Source: NAT127 sp034717695
GTDB lineage: Bacteria > Pseudomonadota > Gammaproteobacteria > Pseudomonadales > Porticoccaceae
Direction: 5' to 3'
DNA: 64,000 bases
NCBI GenBank assembly: GCA_034717695.1
Contig: JAYELS010000071.1
Coordinates: forward strand, 25,449 to 89,448
Positions 16,143 through 24,585 of the stretch are shown piece after piece. Every line of letters begins with the position of its first letter. Within the stretch, counting starts at the first letter, position 1. The notes beneath the pieces are model-generated. The model was not told the origin of the DNA. It did not search any database and worked only from the letters and a program-made list of their open reading frames with translations. The translations under genes and the position numbers were made by a program.

Positions 16143-17096
16143 CTAGCCCAGGAACCGCCCGGCAACAAGCCAGGCGGCCATTCCCAGGGCCGCCACGAAC
16201 AACAGCGCGAACCCCCCGGCCCGCCAGCGAAACTGGCGGGCCAGCTGTTCCTGGGCGTGACTGCCGATCAGGTAGGGCAGGCCGCCGTCCTCCGGCGCCC
16301 GCAGGCTGTGGTCCGGGGGCGCGGCGGCGCCGTCCCTCTGCTCGCGGGTGGCGGCCTGCCGCGCCGCCGCCGTCACCGCCTGCCACTCGCCGCTGTCCAG
16401 TACCCCGTTGCCATCCCCGTCAAAGCGCACCAGCAGTTGCGGGAAGTCGGTCTTCCACTGGCGGATCAACCGTCCCGCCGCCTGGTCGATGGTCAGCAGA
16501 CGGGCGCCGGTGGCGTCGCTTTCGAAGTGGCCGAGCACGTAGAGGGGATCGCCGTCGCGGATCAGGTGCTCGGTGTAGCGGTAGCGCTCGCCGAGGCTGG
16601 CGAGGCGGCCGAGGGCGGCGATAAGGCCGGTGTTAGCGCTGGCGGCGGCGCCCGGCTTGCGCGCGCTTCCCTCCCAGCGTTTGCGGTGCAGGCACGACAC
16701 CTCCGCCCCCGCCGGCTCGATGCGGCACAGGCCGCTGCCGTCGTCGAGGAAGAACGGTGCCTCGCTGTGGCCCTTCTCCACCACCCGCCAGCGTCGGGAC
16801 TTGCCGGAGCGCTCCAGGCGCTCGATGGTGTAGCGCCACCACAGGCAGGGGCTGGCGGTGAGGGGGCTGGCGAGGGTGGAACCCCGGCCGCTGGCGAGGC
16901 CGATCAGCTCCACGTAGCCCTGGCTCGCGGAGCGGATGCGGGAGGTGGGGATATCCTCGATCAGGCGCGCCTTGAACAGTCCCCGCAGGGCCTGGTGAAG
17001 ACCGATCAGCGCCGCTCCCGACGCCAGCGCGAGGCCCATGTAGAACTTGCCCGCCGGCATGGCGGCAAGGCAGGGGCCGCAGAAGAACTCTTCCAC
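16143..17096 (-). CDS. GIDE-domain membrane protein with EF-hand
   Basis: A 317-residue protein with an N-terminal membrane segment (FYMGLALASGAALIGLHQAL), a central region resembling the GIDE domain of MUL1-like E3 ubiquitin ligases (WWRYTIERLER, then FLDDGSG and YTEHLIRDGDPLYVLGHF), a canonical EF-hand loop DGDGNGVLDSGE near residue 235, and a C-terminal membrane helix. There is no RING finger, so ligase activity is not implied. A GTG start at 17096 with GAGGCGG upstream is used; an ATG at 17060 is possible. It follows LemA with only 13 bases between the LemA stop and this GTG. The pairing of LemA with a GIDE-domain protein suggests a joint membrane role, and the EF-hand suggests calcium response. 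Confidence 0.75.
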   Translation of the reverse strand: MEEFFCGPCLAAMPAGKFYMGLALASGAALIGLHQALRGLFKARLIEDIPTSRIRSASQGYVELIGLASGRGSTLASPLTASPCLWWRYTIERLERSGKSRRWRVVEKGHSEAPFFLDDGSGLCRIEPAGAEVSCLHRKRWEGSARKPGAAASANTGLIAALGRLASLGERYRYTEHLIRDGDPLYVLGHFESDATGARLLTIDQAAGRLIRQWKTDFPQLLVRFDGDGNGVLDSGEWQAVTAAARQAATREQRDGAAAPPDHSLRAPEDGGLPYLIGSHAQEQLARQFRWRAGGFALLFVAALGMAAWLVAGRFLG

Positions 17097-17109
17097 CGGG
17101 GGCGCCGCC

Positions 17110-17679
17110 TCAGGGGTTGAACAGGGCCTTGATGTCCGGGTCGTGCAATTCTTCCTCTGCGAACTCCAGCAGGGTGAAGGGGCCGAAGCCGAAGGCCCGG
17201 GCCAGCAGCAGGTCGGGGAACTGCTCGATGCGGATGTTGTTGAGGTTGACCGCATCGTTGTAGAGCTCGCGGCGGTCGGCGATGCCGTTCTCCAGATCGG
17301 AAATACGCGCCTGGAGATGCTGGAAGGCGTCGTTGGCCTTGAGCTCCGGGTAGTTCTCCGCCAGGGCGAACAACTGGCCGAGGCCTGCCCGCAGGCTCGT
17401 CTCGGCCCGCCCCAGGGCGTCGATGTCCCGGGCCTCCCGGGCGCTGGACACCGAGCCCCGGGCCTCGATGATGCGCGCCAGGGTGTCCTGCTCGTAGGCC
17501 ATGTACTGGCGGCAGGTCTCCACCAGCTTCGGCAGCTCGTCGTGGCGCTGCTTGAGGAGGATGTCGATGTTGGCCCAGGCCTTGGCCACCCGGTGCTTGA
17601 GGGCCACGAGGTTGTTGTAGATCAGTGCGCCGTAGCCGGCGAGGAGGATCAGGATGCCAAGGGTAATGATGGTTGTCAT
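17110..17679 (-). CDS. LemA family protein
   Basis: A 189-residue LemA protein: one N-terminal membrane helix (IITLGILILLAGYGALIYNNLV), then the family signature VAKAWANIDILLKQRHDELPKLVETCRQYMAYE and a long helical coil reaching NLNNIRIEQFPDLLLARAFGF. The N-terminus is probably outside or periplasmic as for the family, whose molecular function is not settled. The ATG at 17679 with GGAG upstream is chosen over an earlier in-frame start. It forms a two-gene unit with the GIDE/EF-hand gene. Confidence 0.92.
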   Translation of the reverse strand: MTTIITLGILILLAGYGALIYNNLVALKHRVAKAWANIDILLKQRHDELPKLVETCRQYMAYEQDTLARIIEARGSVSSAREARDIDALGRAETSLRAGLGQLFALAENYPELKANDAFQHLQARISDLENGIADRRELYNDAVNLNNIRIEQFPDLLLARAFGFGPFTLLEFAEEELHDPDIKALFNP

Positions 17680-17763
17680 GGCGGCGAAGGCTCCTTGTCG
17701 GTTCCCGGTGGGTGCCAAGGGTAGCAGGCCCCGGGAGCGGTTAACAGGTGTCGTCTCCGCCCG

Positions 17764-18219
17764 TCAGGATCCCATGCGCTCGCTGAAATCCCAGCTGGTG
17801 ATCCAGGAGGGAGCGATGCGCACCACGTACTCCTCGTCGGCCCGCCCCAGCAGCCATTGCGCCAGCCTGCTCTCCCGTTTGCCCAGGTAGCGCATGATCA
17901 GGGTGTCGAGCTGGGCGGCGGCGCCCTGGCGGCTCAAGGTCACGGTGCCCTGGCCGCGCACGCCCCGGTAGGGAATGGTGTCGGCGGCGATCTCGAAGCC
18001 GCACAGGGGGTTCTGGTCGAGCAGTGACGCCACCCGGGAGTTCTGGTGAATGGCGAGGTAGAAAGCGCCGTCCCGGTATTCGAACCAGTGGGACGCCACC
18101 AGCGGGAAGCCGTTGCCGCCGTTGCAGGCGAGGCGCAGGGGAATCCGCGCGGCCGCGAGGTAATCGGCCATTTGCTGGGCGTCGTAGGCGCTGTCGCGCT
18201 TGATGGGTAATGGGGGCAT
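17764..18219 (-). CDS. Pyridoxamine 5'-phosphate oxidase-like FMN-binding protein
   Basis: A 151-residue split-barrel flavoprotein-like protein. It shows the family pattern of a strand such as IPLRLACNGGNGFPLVASHWFEYRDGAFYLAIHQNSRVASLL followed by CGFEIA and VRGQGTVTL. Such proteins bind FMN, F420 or heme and perform small redox reactions or serve as sensors. No substrate can be inferred. It lies between LemA and CysZ on the same strand but with gaps on both sides. Confidence 0.7.
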   Translation of the reverse strand: MPPLPIKRDSAYDAQQMADYLAAARIPLRLACNGGNGFPLVASHWFEYRDGAFYLAIHQNSRVASLLDQNPLCGFEIAADTIPYRGVRGQGTVTLSRQGAAAQLDTLIMRYLGKRESRLAQWLLGRADEEYVVRIAPSWITSWDFSERMGS

Positions 18220-18284
18220 GGCGGTGGTCCGTCGTTGTCGTGGTCGGATGCGGCCCTCGGGGTCGCTGGTGCATTAAAGCGAAA

Positions 18285-18311
18285 ACGCCCCCGGTGGCAT
18301 AGGGGGGGCGT
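18285..18311 (-). terminator. cysZ terminator
   Basis: On the minus strand an ACGCCCCC / GGGGGCGT stem is followed by TTTTCGCTTT, directly overlapping the cysZ stop codon. Confidence 0.6.
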
Positions 18312-19042
18312 CAGGATTCCCTGTCGGCGATGCGCTCCACCCACAGGGCGGTGGCCCCCGCCACGGCGGCGGGTACGGCCACCAGGTTGACCAGGGGTAC
18401 CGAGAAGGTCGCCATGGCCAGGGCGCCGAAGGACAGGGTCAACCCCCGCTGCTGCTGGCAGCGCTCCCGCAGCCGGGGGAAGGGGACGGCGTTGTTGTCG
18501 GCGGCGAAATCCAGGTTCTGCAGCGCCAGGGACCAGGCGCCCCAGGCAAAGTAGAGCAGGGGCGCCAGCAGCCCGATACCGGGTATCAGGGTGAGCAGCA
18601 CAATGCCCAGCAGGCGCGGCAGAAAGTACGCGATCTTGTGCAGCTCCCGCGCCAGGGTGCGGCGGGTCAGGGCCAGCAGGGCGCCGGCGCTCAGGGGCTC
18701 GGCGCGGATCTCGCCCCGCAGATGCCGTTCCACCCGTTCCGCCAGCAGGCCGTAGAACGGCGAGGCGATGAGGTTGCTGATGAGGGCAAAGCTGTAGCCG
18801 TAGATCAACAGCCAGATCGCGGCCACCACCAGCCACAAAAGCCACAACAGCCAGGCGAGCCAGTCCCCCAGCTGCCCCTGCAGCCAGGCGAACAGGGCGT
18901 CGAGGCGGTCCACCAGCAGCGCCGTGGTGACGGTGAAGAGCAGCAGGTTGATGGCCAGGGGGATGATCACGAAGGTGCGGATGCCGGGCTTGCCGAGCAG
19001 TCTCAGTCCGCGCCAGAAATAGGCGGTGCCGCCGAGGGTCAT
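18311..19042 (-). CDS. cysZ: Sulfate transporter CysZ
   Basis: A 243-residue membrane protein of the CysZ/EI24 family with four to six hydrophobic segments. The opening GTAYFWRGLRLLGKPGIRTFVIIPLAINLLLF and the middle LISNLIASPFYGLLAERVE are typical. CysZ takes up sulfate for cysteine synthesis. The start is supported by AAGGAGAATCC. It is about 150 bases from the divergent MOSC gene. No other cys gene lies nearby. Confidence 0.88.
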   Translation of the reverse strand: MTLGGTAYFWRGLRLLGKPGIRTFVIIPLAINLLLFTVTTALLVDRLDALFAWLQGQLGDWLAWLLWLLWLVVAAIWLLIYGYSFALISNLIASPFYGLLAERVERHLRGEIRAEPLSAGALLALTRRTLARELHKIAYFLPRLLGIVLLTLIPGIGLLAPLLYFAWGAWSLALQNLDFAADNNAVPFPRLRERCQQQRGLTLSFGALAMATFSVPLVNLVAVPAAVAGATALWVERIADRES

Positions 19043-19195
19043 GGATTCTCCTTGCTTGTCGAACGCTCGCTCCCCGGGTGGTGGGGGCGGGTGGATACTG
19101 TACAGACCCCGGGCGGTCGGGATGGTGCGACTTGCGCTTTGCGGCGCGGGCTAAAATGGGTAGGGTGCGCCCTGGCCCTGTTTTCGGTGGATACC

Positions 19196-19651
19196 ATGAG
19201 TTCCCTTGTCGGCATTGCCATTCGCGCCGGGGCCCGCGCCCCCATGGAGCCCCTCTCCCGCTGTGTCGTCAGCCGGGACGCCGGCCTCGCCGGGGACAGT
19301 CGCGGCAGGCCCGGCAAGCGCCAGGTCACGGTGCTGAGCGAGACCGCCTGGCTGCGGGCCTGCGCCGAACTCGGTCGCCCCCTGCCCTGGACCGTCCGCC
19401 GCGCCAACCTGCTGGTGCGGGGGCTGGAGTTCGGCCCCGACGATATGGGCCGGCTGCTGCGCATCGGCGCCCTGACCCTCGAGGTCTGCGGCGAGACCGA
19501 TCCCTGCCGGCGCATGGACGAGGCCTGCCCCGGCCTGCGCGCCGCCCTCGAGCCCGAGTGGCGGGGAGGGGTGTGCTGTCGGGTGGTGGCAGGGGGTGTC
19601 ATCACCCTCGCCGATCCGGCGGCCTGGGTGCCCGACCTGTTCAGGCCATGA
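19196..19651 (+). CDS. MOSC domain protein
   Basis: A 151-residue stand-alone MOSC domain. It shows the Gly-rich opening GDSRGRPGKRQVTVLSETAW, the NLLVRGLEFGPDDMGRLLRIG core, and the conserved Cys in ETDPCRRMDEACPGLR that in MOSC proteins contacts sulfur or molybdenum cofactor. The ATG at 19196 with GGTGG upstream gives the right length. MOSC proteins are sulfur-carrier or Moco-binding, often detoxifying N-hydroxylated compounds. Its final 11 bases overlap the tail of the convergent DUF4010 gene. Confidence 0.88.
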   Translation: MSSLVGIAIRAGARAPMEPLSRCVVSRDAGLAGDSRGRPGKRQVTVLSETAWLRACAELGRPLPWTVRRANLLVRGLEFGPDDMGRLLRIGALTLEVCGETDPCRRMDEACPGLRAALEPEWRGGVCCRVVAGGVITLADPAAWVPDLFRP

Positions 19652-20927
19652 CCGGCGCCAGCGCCGCCAGCACCACGGTGAGGGCGCTGGCGACGGCCGG
19701 CACCAGCACCCGCCAGCCGAGGGCCGGCCCGGCAATGATGCGGCAGTAGACCCCCTTCATCACCGTGTTGGTGGCGGCGGCGATGGCCACGCACAGCACC
19801 ACCACCCCGGGGCCGAGCTCGGTCCCCGCCTTGGGGGCCAGGGACAGCACGATGGCATCCACGTCGGCAAGGCCCGTGAACAGGGACAGGGCGTAGAGCC
19901 CCGCCTGCCCCAGCCAGTGGCCGAGGGCCTCGGCGGCGAACATCACCACCCCCAGCAGGGCCGCGAACTGCAGCGCCGGCACCAGCTGGAAGGGGTTGCG
20001 CACCTGGGGCCCGGCCCCCGCCACTGGGCCGCTTCCCCGGCGCCACTGGCGCCAGGCGGCCAGCAGCAGGATGGCGAGGCCGGCGCCGGCGGGGATCGCC
20101 AGCGCCGGCAGCAGATCGAGGCGCAGTGCCGCTATCACCACCATGATGCGGGCGAACATGGTGGCGCAGGCGAGGAGAATGCCCGCCGCCACCGTGGGGG
20201 TGTCCTTGAGGTCTCCGTGGAGCCGGGACAGGCTGAGGGTCACCGCAGTCGACGACACCAGGCCGCCCGTCAGGGAGGTGGCCAATACCCCGGTGCGGGG
20301 GCCGGCGAGGCGCATGGCGAAGTAGCCCACCAGGGACAGTCCGGAAATCAGCACCACCATCCACCACAGCTGATAGGGGTTGAGCGCTCCCCAGGGGCCG
20401 AAGCCCTGATTGGGCAACAGCGGCAGCAGCACCAGGGAGGCGAGCAGGAACTGCAGGGTGCCCAGCAGCTCGCTGTGGTCGAGGGTGGTGAGCAGGCGGT
20501 GGAGGGTCTCCTTCAGGTGCAGCAACAGGGCGACGATCACCGCGCTCGCCGCCGCCGGCAGGGCCAGGTCGAAGGCGGGCAGCACCCCCAGCCAGTAGGT
20601 CAGCATGGCGGCGATCTCGCCGGTGATGCTGACGTTGCCGTCGTGGCGGGACGACTGCAGAAATCCCACCACCAGCAGCAGCGCCACCGGCAGGAACACC
20701 AGGGCACTCACCAGCCAGCGCTGGAACAGGGGCAGTCCGCTGGCGCCGGCGGCCACCACCGCGCCGAGCAGTGCCACCAGGGTGAAGGTGCGAATGCCCG
20801 CTACCCGGGAGCCCTCCGCCAGCCCCCGCTCATGCCAGCCCCGCTCGCTGCCCACCAGAAGGCCGAGGGCGATGGCGATGCCGATGTGGGTGAAATGGGC
20901 CAGCAGCAGGCTGTATTCCGTGTCCAT
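19641..20927 (-). CDS. MgtC/SapB and DUF4010 family membrane protein
   Basis: A 428-residue, very hydrophobic protein with about twelve membrane helices. The N-terminal third resembles MgtC/SapB (FTHIGIAIALGLLVGSERGWHER, then VAGIRTFTLVALLGAV), and the C-terminal half is the DUF4010 region (GLADVDAIVLSLAP, AIAAATNTVMKGVYCRIIAGP). The role is unknown for the family; a link with divalent-cation or acid stress is often assumed for MgtC relatives. Upstream lies an inverted-repeat module separating it from the co-directional OmpA-fusion gene. Confidence 0.85.
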   Translation of the reverse strand: MDTEYSLLLAHFTHIGIAIALGLLVGSERGWHERGLAEGSRVAGIRTFTLVALLGAVVAAGASGLPLFQRWLVSALVFLPVALLLVVGFLQSSRHDGNVSITGEIAAMLTYWLGVLPAFDLALPAAASAVIVALLLHLKETLHRLLTTLDHSELLGTLQFLLASLVLLPLLPNQGFGPWGALNPYQLWWMVVLISGLSLVGYFAMRLAGPRTGVLATSLTGGLVSSTAVTLSLSRLHGDLKDTPTVAAGILLACATMFARIMVVIAALRLDLLPALAIPAGAGLAILLLAAWRQWRRGSGPVAGAGPQVRNPFQLVPALQFAALLGVVMFAAEALGHWLGQAGLYALSLFTGLADVDAIVLSLAPKAGTELGPGVVVLCVAIAAATNTVMKGVYCRIIAGPALGWRVLVPAVASALTVVLAALAPVMA

Positions 20928-20972
20928 GGCTTATCCCCGGTGAGTGGTGTTGGGGATTATGCCTAAAAAGCG

Positions 20973-21133
20973 GTCTGACGTCTGACGCTGGACGTCTGAC
21001 GCTCAAGCTCCGCGCGACGCCTGGGATTGTGCAGCCTTCCACCCTCTGTACCCCGTTGGTCGCCATCGGTGCGGCCTCCGGGAAGTACTGCCCCCAGCGT
21101 CAGACGTCAGACGTCAGACGTCGAGCGTCAGAC
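20973..21133. repeat. Intergenic inverted-repeat module A (GTCTGAC type)
   Basis: The left arm 20973-21003 is built of direct copies of GTCTGACG and the right arm 21096-21133 of the complement AGACGTC / GCGTCAGAC; the arms can pair over about 30 bases around a 92-base unique spacer. It fills the gap between two minus-strand genes, beginning 8 bases after the stop of the OmpA-fusion gene. Related modules are at 30379-30519 and 51752-51826. Confidence 0.8.
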
Positions 21134-21141
21134 TTCAAACC

Positions 21142-22827
21142 TCAAATCACCCAAACCTCCACCCGCCGATTGCGGTTGCGGCCCTCGACGTTGTCGTTGG
21201 AGGCCACCGCGGCGGCGGCGCCGAAGCCGTTCACCTGGTAGGGGAAAATACCGAATTTCATCAGTTCCCGGCCCACCAGTTCGGCGCGGGCCTGGGACAG
21301 TTTGAGGTTCTGCTCCGGGTTGCCGACGCTGTCGGTGAAGCCGAGCAGCATCACCCGCTTGCCCGGGTTGGCGAGGATGAAGTCGGCGAGGCGGTCCAGG
21401 TCCCGCTGGCCCTTGTTGTCGATCCGGTCGCTGCCCGGCTCGAAGCGGAAGTTCACCGACAGGCGCTGGGCGTTCTCGGTGAGTTTCAGGTAGTCGTAGG
21501 GCAGGTCCGCCGCCAGGGTGGGGCGGGTGGCGCTGATGGTCTGGGAGATGAAGCCCACCTCCGCCACCACGTCCTGGCCCTCGGCCTTGCGCACGAAGTC
21601 GATGAAGGCCCGCGCCTCGGTGTTGGTGCTGGTGGCGGGCAGGTACAGGTAGAGGCGCCGCGCCAGGGCGTAGTCCTCGGTGCTGACGGTGAAGTTGTTG
21701 GGGAAGACGGGGAGCGTGCCCTCGCCGCCGGACACCGCCAGCAGCTTCGCCTGGCGCACGTAGGGCAGGCCGATGAAGCCGATGGCGCCCGGGGTGGCGG
21801 ACACGCCGTCGGACAGCTCCTGGCTCGACTCGAAGCGCCGCGCCGCCGGCGCCAGCTCGCGGCCCTGGGGTTTCAGCACCAGGGATTCGAAGCTGTCCCA
21901 GGTGCCGGAGTTGCCATCCCGGGCGAACAGTTCCACGGCGAGATCGGGGCCCCCCAGCTCCCGCCAGTTGGTGATCTCGCCGGCGAACAGCCGGGCGATG
22001 GTGTCCACCGTCAGTTCTCCCACCGGCAGGGCGGGGTGGACGATCACTGCCAGGCCGTCGAGGGCGATCACATGCTCCGCGCCGGACTGGCTGAGGTCGC
22101 CCAGTTCGGCCTTGAGCTGGTCCACTTCCTCGGCCTTGATGCGCCGCGACGACATGCCGATGTCGGTGCTGCCGGCGGCGAGGTCGACGAAGGCGGTGCT
22201 GGAGCCGTGGGCGTGGATTTCCACCGCCACAGGCTCACCCCCGATGCGCGCCTCGATCCGGGTTTCCCGGGCCACGTCGGTGGCGGCGACGACGATGTCC
22301 TCGCCGCCCTGGGAGGCCAGGTAGTCCTTCACCAGGGCCGGCGCCAGCTCTTCCCCCAGGGTGTTGGAGCCGTGGATGCGGAACAGGGTGCGGGGCGGGG
22401 CGTCGGGCTTTGCTGCCGGGGCCGCCCGGGCCGCGGGCGGGGCGGTGCTCGCCACCGGCGCGGGGCTGACCTCGCCATTGCCGCCGCCGAGAAAGTACAG
22501 GCCCGCGGCCGCCGCCAGGGCGATGACCCCCGCGGCGATGGCGAGGCCGGCGCGCCGGCCCCCCGGGCGGGACGGGGTGGCGGCACCCTCGGGATCGCGC
22601 AGTTGGGCGAGGCGCTGGCGAATGCTGTCCGCCAGGGCGGCGAGTTCCGGGTCGCCGGAGGCCGTCGCCCGGGCCAGGGAGTCGTCCCGGTACTGGGACT
22701 CCTTGCGCAGGCGATGGATGTCGAGGGCGACGCCGTTGCGGGATTCCATGCGCAGGCGCAATTTCCAGAACAGATCGGCGAGCACGCCATCGGTGACGGC
22801 GTTGTGCTCGCCCGCGGAATTTTTCAT
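21142..22827 (-). CDS. Phosphate-binding-like protein fused to an OmpA peptidoglycan-binding domain
   Basis: A 561-residue fusion. Residues 1-90 are a charged, helical, apparently cytoplasmic part; residues 93-113 are one membrane helix; 115-140 an Ala/Pro linker; about 145-425 a PstS-like periplasmic binding domain (FRIHGSNTLGEEL, GSTDIGMSSRRI, TRLFAGEITNW-like segment, RDGNSGTWDSFESLVL); and about 440-561 an OmpA C-terminal domain (VNFRFEPGSDRID, GFTDSVGNPEQNLKLSQARAE, NRRVEVWVI). The ATG at 22827 has AGGAGA upstream. The layout suggests an inner-membrane protein whose ligand-binding domain is held near peptidoglycan. No pstCAB genes are adjacent, so it may be a sensor or scaffold rather than a transport part. 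Confidence 0.88.
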   Translation of the reverse strand: MKNSAGEHNAVTDGVLADLFWKLRLRMESRNGVALDIHRLRKESQYRDDSLARATASGDPELAALADSIRQRLAQLRDPEGAATPSRPGGRRAGLAIAAGVIALAAAAGLYFLGGGNGEVSPAPVASTAPPAARAAPAAKPDAPPRTLFRIHGSNTLGEELAPALVKDYLASQGGEDIVVAATDVARETRIEARIGGEPVAVEIHAHGSSTAFVDLAAGSTDIGMSSRRIKAEEVDQLKAELGDLSQSGAEHVIALDGLAVIVHPALPVGELTVDTIARLFAGEITNWRELGGPDLAVELFARDGNSGTWDSFESLVLKPQGRELAPAARRFESSQELSDGVSATPGAIGFIGLPYVRQAKLLAVSGGEGTLPVFPNNFTVSTEDYALARRLYLYLPATSTNTEARAFIDFVRKAEGQDVVAEVGFISQTISATRPTLAADLPYDYLKLTENAQRLSVNFRFEPGSDRIDNKGQRDLDRLADFILANPGKRVMLLGFTDSVGNPEQNLKLSQARAELVGRELMKFGIFPYQVNGFGAAAAVASNDNVEGRNRNRRVEVWVI

Positions 22828-22980
22828 GGTGGTCTCTCCTGTGCCAAGTGGGGGCAAGCATAGGAGCGCTAAATGTCAGTTATCTTACATGCCGGCGGCG
22901 GGCGACCGGTGGCGCCCGGGTCGCCACCAGTGGTCGCGGCGGGTATGATGAAACGCCCGCCATAGTGAAAAGGGAGTCCC

Positions 22981-24549
22981 ATGGAGACGGTTGCCAACAG
23001 CGGCGACGACGGCAGCGTCGATCGCCATCTCAAGCTTCGCCACCTGGAGGCGGAGGATTACGGCGATATCAAATCGGTGATGGACAGGGTCTACACCCAG
23101 GTGGGCGGCGCCTGGACCCGCAAGAAATACCTCACCCAGCTGTCCACCTTCCCCGAGGGGCAGATCTGCATCGAGGACAACGGCAGGGTGGTGGCCGCCG
23201 CCTTCGCGGTGATCGTCGACTACGAACAGTTCGGCGACCAGCACACCTACGACGAGATCACCGGCGACGCCTACCTCACCACCCACGACCCCAACGGCGA
23301 CGTGCTCTACGGCGTGGATGTGTTCGTCGATCCGGAGTACCGGGGCCTGCGCCTCGGGCGCCGCCTCTACGAGGCCCGCAAGGAGCTGTGCCGCAACCTC
23401 AACCTCAAGTCGATCATCGCCGGCGGGCGCATCCCCAACTACCAGAAGTACGCCCGGGAGATGTCCCCCTACGAGTACATCGAGAAGGTCAAGAACAAGG
23501 ACATCCACGATCCGACCCTGAGCTTCCAGCTCGCCAACGACTTCGAGGTGCGCCGGGTGCTGTCCGCCTACCTGCCGGAGGACAAGGAGTCGAAGGGCTA
23601 CGCCACCCTGCTGCAATGGCACAACATCTACTACAGCCCCAGCGAGCCGAAGCTGATCGGCGCCCGCAAGAAGACCGCCCGGGTGGGCTGCGTGCAGTGG
23701 CAGATGCGCTATTTCCAGGACGTGGGGGAGTTGCTCCAGCAGGTGGAGTATTTCGTCGACGCCCTGTCCGACTACAAGTGCGACGTTGCGCTGTTCCCCG
23801 AGTTTTTCAACGCGCCGCTGATGGGCCTCGAACGCCACGTCAGCTCCATCGACGCGGTCTGGTACCTGGCGGGCTTCACCGAGCAGATCCTCGGCGAAAT
23901 CTCGCGCCTGGCGGTGAGCTACAACATCAATATCATCGCCGGCTCCATGCCGGTGGTGGAGAACGACGAGCTCTACAACGTCAGCTACCTGTGCCGCCGC
24001 GACGGCACCATCGACTACCAGACCAAGATCCACCCCACTCCCCACGAGAAGAAGGACTGGATCATGCAGGGCGGCGACGTGCTGCAGGCCTTCGACACCG
24101 ACTTCGGCCGCATCGGCATCCTGATCTGCTACGACGTGGAATTCCCCGAGTTGGCGCGGCTCCTGTCGGAGGAGGACGTGCGCATCCTGTTCGTGCCGTT
24201 CTGGACCGACACCAAGAACGGCTACCTGCGGGTGCGCCGCTGCGCCCAGGCCCGGGCCATCGAGAACGAATGCTACGTGGTGATCGCCGGCAGCACCGGC
24301 AACCTCCCCAAGGTGGACAACGTGGATATCCAGTACGCCCAGGCGGCGGTGTTCTCGCCGTCGGACTTTGCCTTTCCCCACGATGCCATCGTCGCCGAGA
24401 CCACCCCCAACACCGAGATGACCCTGATCGTCGACCTCGACCTGCAAAAGCTCAACCAGCTGCAGAACGAGGGCTCGGTGCGCAACTACCTGGACCGCCG
24501 CCGGGACCTCTACAAGGTCACCTGGGTGGGCAAGAAGCCCATGGGCTGA
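22981..24549 (+). CDS. GNAT acetyltransferase - carbon-nitrogen hydrolase fusion
   Basis: A 522-residue two-domain enzyme. Residues about 12-200 form a GNAT N-acetyltransferase (VDVFVDPEYRGLRLGRRLYEARKEL is the acetyl-CoA loop region). Residues about 235-510 form a nitrilase-superfamily amidohydrolase with the triad Glu274 (LFPEFF), Lys349 (KIHPTPHEKKDW) and Cys383 (LICYDVEFPE). AAGGGAGTCCC precedes the ATG. The combination is a known bacterial fusion, but its substrate is not established to my knowledge; an N-acyl or omega-amide metabolite is plausible. It is divergent from the OmpA fusion and ends in a strong hairpin. Confidence 0.92.
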   Translation: METVANSGDDGSVDRHLKLRHLEAEDYGDIKSVMDRVYTQVGGAWTRKKYLTQLSTFPEGQICIEDNGRVVAAAFAVIVDYEQFGDQHTYDEITGDAYLTTHDPNGDVLYGVDVFVDPEYRGLRLGRRLYEARKELCRNLNLKSIIAGGRIPNYQKYAREMSPYEYIEKVKNKDIHDPTLSFQLANDFEVRRVLSAYLPEDKESKGYATLLQWHNIYYSPSEPKLIGARKKTARVGCVQWQMRYFQDVGELLQQVEYFVDALSDYKCDVALFPEFFNAPLMGLERHVSSIDAVWYLAGFTEQILGEISRLAVSYNINIIAGSMPVVENDELYNVSYLCRRDGTIDYQTKIHPTPHEKKDWIMQGGDVLQAFDTDFGRIGILICYDVEFPELARLLSEEDVRILFVPFWTDTKNGYLRVRRCAQARAIENECYVVIAGSTGNLPKVDNVDIQYAQAAVFSPSDFAFPHDAIVAETTPNTEMTLIVDLDLQKLNQLQNEGSVRNYLDRRRDLYKVTWVGKKPMG

Positions 24550-24554
24550 GGAAT

Positions 24555-24581
24555 GTGGCGCCCGCCCTGGGCGGGCGCCAC
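24555..24581. terminator. Bidirectional hairpin
   Basis: A near-perfect 12-13 base-pair stem, GTGGCGCCCGCC with its complement, lies between the convergent ends of the GNAT-nitrilase and terC genes. No T tract on either side. Confidence 0.6.
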
Positions 24582-24585
24582 CGGG

